Origin: JAXGQD01 sp964574395
Lineage (GTDB): Bacteria; Bacillota; Clostridia; Saccharofermentanales; Fastidiosipilaceae
Length of the DNA stretch: 11,002 nucleotides
Direction: 5' to 3'
Assembly (NCBI GenBank): GCA_964574395.1
Contig: CAZNNL010000058.1
Span: 1 to 11,002 of the forward strand
Shown: positions 7,138 through 11,002 of the stretch, piece after piece
Numbering within the stretch: position 1 is the first letter of the stretch
Layout: each line of letters begins with the position of its first letter
The notes under the pieces: generated by a model
What the model saw: only the letters and a program-made list of their open reading frames with translations
What the model was told of the DNA's origin: nothing
Databases searched by the model: none
Translations under genes and position numbers: made by a program

Positions 7138-9201
7138 TTATGAGAGCGCTAGATCGTTTTTAAGCTGTTCTAGCGCGTGTCTCCAAGCTGCAGCAGAAGC
7201 ATCGGAAGGCATGCGCCAGCTTCCGCGAGGGGATAAGGCTACACCGCCAACTTGAGGTCCGTCAGGCATACAAGAACGTTTGAATTGTTGGCTGAAGAAG
7301 CGACGGTAAAAGGTATCGAGCCACTTAAAAATAGTTGCTTCGTCAAAAACAGGAACCGCCAGAGAAGCATCGCTGAGTGCAGCTTCGTGCGGTCGGGTAG
7401 CATCGGTGGAGAAGGTTTGTTTGGTCAAATAAAAAATCTTTTCTGGCCCAAAACCTTGCCTTAAAAAAGCGTAGAGGAAGAAATCGTGCAAGATATATGG
7501 TCCTGTACTATCTTCGGTTAACTGTGCGATTTTCCCTTCTTTGTCGGGTGGCAAAAGTTCCGGTGAAATAGGGGTAGCCAGAATATCTCTCAAGACCTTG
7601 GCAATCTGTCTTGGCTTTTCGCCAGCCTCCTGCTCCAGTAGGTAGGCTTGATAGGCAAGTAAATGTCTGACTAAGGTTTTCGGAACAGAACCATTCACAC
7701 CGTACATCGACATGTGATCACCGTTATAGGTACACCAGCCTAATGCCAGCTCGCTGAGATCACCCGTTCCGATTACCAAACCACCAATTTTATTGGCGTA
7801 GTCCATCAGAATTTGTGTGCGCTCACGTGCTTGGCTATTTTCGTAAGTGACGTCATGGATGGCAGGGTCGTGTCCAATATCAATAAAATGTTGCGCTACG
7901 GCGGGTACAATATTGATTTCTTTACTCGTCAGGCCATAAGCCTTCATTAACTTGAGTGCGTTTTGGTAGGTGCGATCACTCGTGCCATAACCGGGTAAGG
8001 TTAGTGCATGTATATCTGAAAGTGGCCAGCCTAAAATTTCGTAAGCACGCACGACAACTAAGAGAGCAAGTGTTGAGTCTAGTCCGCCTGAAACACCCAA
8101 GACAGCATGCTTGATGCCAGTATGTTTGAGGCGCTTAACTAATCCATATGTTTGTATACGAAGCACCTGATCTGTTTGCGTGTCGCGTTGCAAAGGGTTC
8201 TGGGGTACGAAGGGAAGTGCGTTGGCTTTTCGATCTTTCAACAAATCTTTTTGATTCCCGCGGAAAGGCTGGGACAAAGCGATTTGTGGGTAGACGGGCG
8301 CATCATCTTGAGAGAAACCGACATTGCGTTGACGTTCAGCAGTGAGTGTTTGCAAATCGATTACGGCTGTAGTCAGAGCGGGTTCAGCGCTGAGGGCTGG
8401 GCGTTCGGCGAGCATTTTGCCATTCTCATAAATTAGACAATGACCGCCAAAAACCAAATCCGTAGTTGATTCATCAGGTCCTGAAGATGTGTAAGCGTAG
8501 GCGCAGTTCAGGCGCGCACTTTGTTGGCTAACTAGTTGGTGGCGATATTGGGCTTTGGAAACCAATTCATTGCTGGCAGACAGGTTGAAAATGACCTGCG
8601 CTCCAGCGAGAGCTAATTGCACGGACGGTGGGTTTGGCATCCATAAATCTTCGCAGATTTCGATTCCTACAGAGAAAGGGAGGGTAGAAGCAGGGTCGCC
8701 GAGTCGACATTGGATGAGCGTTTTGCCAAAAGGAAAACTTTGATCACCTAAATCGACCGTGTTGACCGTGTGAGAAAGCTCAGACCGCCTTGCTGGTGCG
8801 GCGGAGAACCACCTGGCTTCGTAGAATTCATTATGTTGTGGCAAAAACGTCTTCGGAATCGCAGCCAGAATAAAACCATCTCGTATTGCAATCGCACAAT
8901 TATAAAGGCGTGACCTGTATTGCAAAGGAGCTCCAACGATAACAAGCATACCCGACCAGGCGTTACTTGCCTCTGCAAGTGTCAAGAGCGCCTGATTTGA
9001 GGCTTCGATAAGCGTACTTTGCCCAAATAAGTCAGCGCAAGTGTAGCCTGTTGTCGCAAGTTCGGGAAAGCAAACGATATCGACAGCCTCGCTAAAGGCA
9101 GTGGCAGCAATGCTTTGTATTTCCTGAATGTTCTTTGTAGGGTCCGCAATAACAAGCTCTGGCACGGCGGTGGCAATTTTTAAAAGTCCCCAGTGTTCCA
9201 T
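7138..9201 (-). CDS. nadE: glutamine-dependent NAD+ synthetase
   Basis: This 687-residue enzyme makes NAD+ from nicotinic acid adenine dinucleotide, ATP and glutamine in the cytoplasm. The N-terminal nitrilase-type glutaminase domain shows its full triad: E47 (CFPELATTGYT), K117 (IPKTFLPQ) and C183 (GIEICEDLW). The C-terminal synthetase domain has the ATP pyrophosphatase loop SGGLDS at 371-376, and GTGDLSE at about 478-484 followed by YNGDHMSMYGVNGSVPKT. Its length is typical of the bacterial fused form. The ATG has a GAGGT site seven bases upstream. It is the first gene of the - strand run, only 39 bases before oadA with no terminator between, so read-through into the decarboxylase genes is likely. 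Its own promoter should lie in the divergent region with the AIM24-family gene. Confidence 0.96.
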   Translation of the reverse strand: MEHWGLLKIATAVPELVIADPTKNIQEIQSIAATAFSEAVDIVCFPELATTGYTCADLFGQSTLIEASNQALLTLAEASNAWSGMLVIVGAPLQYRSRLYNCAIAIRDGFILAAIPKTFLPQHNEFYEARWFSAAPARRSELSHTVNTVDLGDQSFPFGKTLIQCRLGDPASTLPFSVGIEICEDLWMPNPPSVQLALAGAQVIFNLSASNELVSKAQYRHQLVSQQSARLNCAYAYTSSGPDESTTDLVFGGHCLIYENGKMLAERPALSAEPALTTAVIDLQTLTAERQRNVGFSQDDAPVYPQIALSQPFRGNQKDLLKDRKANALPFVPQNPLQRDTQTDQVLRIQTYGLVKRLKHTGIKHAVLGVSGGLDSTLALLVVVRAYEILGWPLSDIHALTLPGYGTSDRTYQNALKLMKAYGLTSKEINIVPAVAQHFIDIGHDPAIHDVTYENSQARERTQILMDYANKIGGLVIGTGDLSELALGWCTYNGDHMSMYGVNGSVPKTLVRHLLAYQAYLLEQEAGEKPRQIAKVLRDILATPISPELLPPDKEGKIAQLTEDSTGPYILHDFFLYAFLRQGFGPEKIFYLTKQTFSTDATRPHEAALSDASLAVPVFDEATIFKWLDTFYRRFFSQQFKRSCMPDGPQVGGVALSPRGSWRMPSDASAAAWRHALEQLKNDLALS

Positions 9202-9264
9202 GGTTATACCTCAAGTTCTGGATGAATCGGCATATAACAAGCTTTTGTTTTCTCAAAATTAAGA

Positions 9265-9297
9265 TTTAACTTAACTAATAGTTTACACCATAATGGT
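9265..9297 (+). promoter_or_regulatory. candidate promoter with two operator-like palindromes
   Basis: TTAACT (9266-9271) and CATAAT (9289-9294) are spaced 17 bases apart and make a reasonable sigma-A type promoter for the + strand gene at 9380. Two odd-length perfect palindromes overlap it: AACTAATAGTT (9273-9283) in the spacer and ACCATAATGGT (9287-9297) over the -10 box. Their centres are 14 bases apart. The same stretch lies upstream of nadE on the other strand, so a bound protein could affect both genes. A - strand promoter for nadE is less obvious; a TTATAT at 9232-9237 is a weak candidate -10. No regulator is encoded nearby. Confidence 0.35.
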
Positions 9298-9379
9298 AAA
9301 ATCATTGTATTGAACTTGCCGCAATATTGACCAATTGATGCCCGCGATAAGTTATTGGCTAACGAAAGTGAGGAAAACT

Positions 9380-10048
9380 ATGCAGTATCAAATCATTGGA
9401 ACACCATTACCAGTCGTACAATGTGACCTTCTAGCAGGCGAAACCATGATTACAGAAGGTGGAGGGATGTCCTGGATGTCTCCCAATATGCGCATGGAAA
9501 CAAAAGCAGGTGGCTTTGGCAAAGCTATGGGACGCATGTTTTCCGGCGAGAGTTTGTTCTTGAACTATTATACCGCCCAAGGTGGACCAGGCATGATTGC
9601 CTTTTCTTCGAGTCTACCTGGCTCAATCAGAGCAGTCCAAATTACACCTAATGCTGGAATAATCTGCCAAAAAACTGCTTTCTTGGCTTGCGAAACAGGT
9701 GTAGATCTCAGCATAACGTTTAGAAAACGACTTGGAGCAGGGCTGTTTGGCGGCGAAGGTTTCATCATGCAACGCTTAAGTGGCCAAGGCATGGCGTTTA
9801 TCGAGATTGACGGACATGCGGTTGAGTATAATCTAGCTGCGGGTCAACAAATGGTTGTTGATACCGGTTACCTTGCGATGATGGATGAGACGGTAACAAT
9901 GGATGTAGTGACCGTGCCTGGAGCTAAAAATATTCTATTTGGCGGTGAAGGCCTCTTCAATACAATTGTGACAGGGCCTGGTCGTATCGTTTTACAAACG
10001 CAACCCTTAATTAAATTGGCTCAGCTCTTTATGCCAAGCGGCAAGTAA
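9380..10048 (+). CDS. TIGR00266 / AIM24-family protein
   Basis: This 222-residue protein belongs to the AIM24 (TIGR00266) family, which folds into a repeated beta-structure. Family signatures are GGGMSWMSPNM near residue 27, GLFGGEGFIMQRLSGQG at 121-137, and a related closing repeat FGGEGLFNTIVTGPGRIVL at 187-205. The internal similarity of the GLFGGEG and FGGEGLF segments shows the duplicated architecture. The role in bacteria is not established; the yeast relative is mitochondrial and affects inner-membrane organisation. I chose the ATG at 9380 because GTGAGG lies six bases before it; the longer frame from a TTG at 9335 has no such site and adds 15 unfamiliar residues. It stands alone, divergent from nadE and convergent with ferritin, and ends in a strong terminator. 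Confidence 0.9.
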   Translation: MQYQIIGTPLPVVQCDLLAGETMITEGGGMSWMSPNMRMETKAGGFGKAMGRMFSGESLFLNYYTAQGGPGMIAFSSSLPGSIRAVQITPNAGIICQKTAFLACETGVDLSITFRKRLGAGLFGGEGFIMQRLSGQGMAFIEIDGHAVEYNLAAGQQMVVDTGYLAMMDETVTMDVVTVPGAKNILFGGEGLFNTIVTGPGRIVLQTQPLIKLAQLFMPSGK

Positions 10049-10133
10049 GCCGGACGTGTTCGTTGTGCCAAGTGATATGTCGGCCGGGCGGCTAATCGTA
10101 GGCTCAACGAAAAGAATCTAGTGTCAATAAACT

Positions 10134-10168
10134 AAAAGAGTCGGTCTGTGTGAAGACCGACTCTTTTT
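10134..10168. terminator. two-way rho-independent terminator
   Basis: AAAAGAGTCGGTC (10134-10146) pairs perfectly with GACCGACTCTTTT around an eight-base loop. On the + strand the stem ends in TTTTT, terminating the AIM24-family transcript. On the - strand the complementary arm ends in TTTT followed by AGTTT, so the same hairpin can end the ferritin transcript arriving from the right. Confidence 0.92.
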
Positions 10169-10205
10169 CTGTGTTTCGTGAATGTGTTTGGTTTTGCCAA
10201 ATGTA

Positions 10206-10697
10206 TTAGCTTCTATGACCCATTTCACCATCAACAATCATTAGTGCGCCGATTTGGCCATTGCAGAGTGTCAAGCGGTCAACCCAGTAATTGGACTGAT
10301 CTTCTTCCTCAACTTGCTCAACATGGAACCATTGCAAGAAGATTTCTGCAGCATGGTCTTTGTCAGCTAAAGCGATATCAGTCAATTCAACAAAACGTGA
10401 AGATACATATTCTTCATGTTTAAGAGCTGCTTTCATGACTTCTAGCGTATTCTTATAGTCGCCTGTTGGTTTGTCGATTACTTCCAATGTCACGTCTGCG
10501 TTACGCTCGTTGATATAGTTGTAGATTTTCTCAGCGTGTTCCATTTCTTCGACGTATTGATGCTCCATCCACGCCTTCATGCCGGGGAAATTGTTTGCAT
10601 TCGCCCACTGCGCCATGTGTCTGTAAATGAAAGCTGAATGCACTTCAATGTTGTATTGCTTATTCAATTCTTTTAAAAGTTTGCTTGATAGTTTCAT
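10206..10697 (-). CDS. ftnA: non-haem ferritin
   Basis: This 163-residue four-helix-bundle protein is a bacterial ferritin that oxidises Fe(II) and stores it inside a 24-subunit cytoplasmic shell. Ferroxidase residues are visible at E18 (YNIEVHSAF), E51 and H54 (EEMEHAEKIY), E95, Q128 and E131 (WFHVEQVEEE), each shifted by one from the E. coli FtnA numbering. The haem-ligand methionine pattern of bacterioferritin was not seen. I chose the ATG at 10697 because GAGGTG sits seven bases upstream and the family starts MKLSSKLLKELN; the longer frame from 10742 adds 15 residues with no homology. It is a single gene, convergent with the AIM24-family gene. In an anaerobe it would serve iron storage and protection from oxygen. 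Confidence 0.96.
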   Translation of the reverse strand: MKLSSKLLKELNKQYNIEVHSAFIYRHMAQWANANNFPGMKAWMEHQYVEEMEHAEKIYNYINERNADVTLEVIDKPTGDYKNTLEVMKAALKHEEYVSSRFVELTDIALADKDHAAEIFLQWFHVEQVEEEDQSNYWVDRLTLCNGQIGALMIVDGEMGHRS

Positions 10698-10904
10698 GTA
10701 ATTCACCTCATATATTAATGTTGCCAATACTAATAACATCATAATCTAAATTCATGATGATTGATATTGTTAGCTGCCGCTAAGTATAACGTACTATCTC
10801 TGATTTTTCAATTTGGCGAGGATTGGGTGTCGGTCGCGCCGCTATGCCAAATTTGCGACTAATTTGGCACAACGCCAGGGTTCGCGAGCACCCCCACGAC
10901 ACCA
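10698..10904. other. intergenic region upstream of ferritin
   Basis: These 207 bases hold no gene I can support. Next to ferritin is an AT-rich leader with the ribosome binding site. TATGAT on the - strand (10738-10743) is a possible -10 box, but a convincing -35 is missing. It is overlapped by an inverted repeat CATCAT (10737-10742) / ATGATG (10754-10759), which could be an operator. No clear Fur or PerR box was found. From about 10821 on, composition turns GC-rich and contains the nested inverted repeats listed separately. Confidence 0.4.
10826..10903. repeat. nested inverted repeats, GC-rich structured element
   Basis: An outer pair GGTGTCG (10826-10832) / CGACACC (10897-10903) encloses a second pair TCGCG (10834-10838) / CGCGA (10883-10887). 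That in turn encloses a perfect 9-bp hairpin TGCCAAATT (10845-10853) / AATTTGGCA (10861-10869) with a seven-base loop. All three pairs nest in order, giving one long branched or bulged stem. The motif AATTTGGC also appears once more just outside at 10810-10817. There is no U-tract on either side, so it is not a plain terminator, although it starts right after a - strand stop codon. It might be a small dispersed repeat, a structured 3' UTR or an RNA element; I recognise no family. Confidence 0.4.
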
Positions 10905-11002
10905 CTATCGACTTTCAAACGCATTCCAGAAATTTTCAATGTCCAGTGCGGCCGAAACCTGGGCAGCTGTGCGCCTTAAGTCAGCAGCATCTCGCATGCC
11001 TT
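10905..11002 (-). CDS. 3' end of an unidentified gene running off the window
   Basis: On the - strand a frame is open from the right edge to a TAG at 10905-10907, giving 31 visible residues that include RDAADLRRTAAQVSAALDIE and end FWNAFESR. The composition (Ala, Arg, Glu, a predicted helix) reads like the C-terminal tail of a real protein. An ATG lies at the second visible codon, but no ribosome binding site is visible in the few bases left, so the true start is probably outside the window. Too little is present to name a family. Being so short, it could also be a chance frame. Confidence 0.35.
   Translation of the reverse strand, partial: GMRDAADLRRTAAQVSAALDIENFWNAFESR

Noticed and set aside
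9335..9379. TTG start giving 15 extra residues on the AIM24-family protein
   Set aside because: There is no ribosome binding site before the TTG, whereas GTGAGG lies in front of the ATG at 9380 and the family begins near there.
9202..9379. NAD-responsive riboswitch upstream of nadE
   Set aside because: The leader is short and AT-rich, and I saw no conserved stem pattern of a known NAD riboswitch.
10049..10095. Possible GC-rich hairpin GCCGGAC / GTCGGC after the AIM24-family gene
   Set aside because: The stem is short and needs a bulge; the clear terminator at 10134-10168 explains the region better.
10698..10742. Ferritin start at 10742
   Set aside because: The extension would span the GAGGTG site and has no resemblance to ferritins; MKLSSK at 10697 is the usual start.
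1..11002. CRISPR array, insertion sequence, tRNA or phage gene
   Set aside because: No regularly spaced repeats, transposase motifs, cloverleaf or phage-like genes were seen on either strand.

Overview
The window looks like a chromosomal piece of an anaerobic Firmicute, most likely in the Clostridia. This is inferred from strong AGGAGG-type ribosome binding sites, moderate GC, tightly packed operons, a Na+-pumping oxaloacetate decarboxylase with a separately encoded biotin carrier, and a Clostridia-style non-haem ferritin. I cannot name a species. No mobile element, phage gene, tRNA, rRNA or CRISPR array is visible.

Left part (1-3539, + strand): a run of five genes. These are the C-terminal end of an NCS1-type (cytosine/hydantoin/allantoin class) permease, a small four-helix membrane protein, a cysteine-rich protein with a CPGCAC motif that I cannot assign firmly, a DUF917 / S-methyl-thiohydantoin desulfurase family protein, and an M20-family metallopeptidase whose start overlaps the DUF917 stop by ATGA. 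Together they read as an uptake and breakdown module for a small cyclic amide or N-heterocycle; the substrate is inference. A hairpin terminator at 3560-3592 separates them from the convergent genes.

Middle part (3637-9201, - strand): a five-gene unit in the order nadE, oadA, oadG, biotin carrier, oadB. The last four make a complete membrane oxaloacetate decarboxylase, which couples decarboxylation of oxaloacetate to pyruvate with Na+ export. Alpha carries the carboxyltransferase, gamma anchors the complex, the carrier presents biotin, and beta decarboxylates carboxybiotin and moves Na+. NadE is a full-length glutamine-dependent NAD+ synthetase with all catalytic residues visible and seems to be co-transcribed with them.

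Right part (9202-11002): a divergent promoter region with two operator-like palindromes leads to a TIGR00266/AIM24-family protein on the + strand. A strong two-way terminator at 10134-10168 separates it from a convergent ferritin gene with a complete ferroxidase centre. Beyond ferritin lies a short GC-rich stretch with nested inverted repeats (10826-10903), directly abutting the 3' end of a - strand reading frame that runs off the window edge.

Three start codons were moved inward from the longest reading frames because a good ribosome binding site sits in front of the internal ATG: oadA (7098), the AIM24-family gene (9380) and ferritin (10697). No gene-free stretch in the window exceeds 300 bases. 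I found no clear novel defence or mobile system. The items most worth a second look are the DUF917/CPGCAC/permease cluster and the structured element near the right edge.
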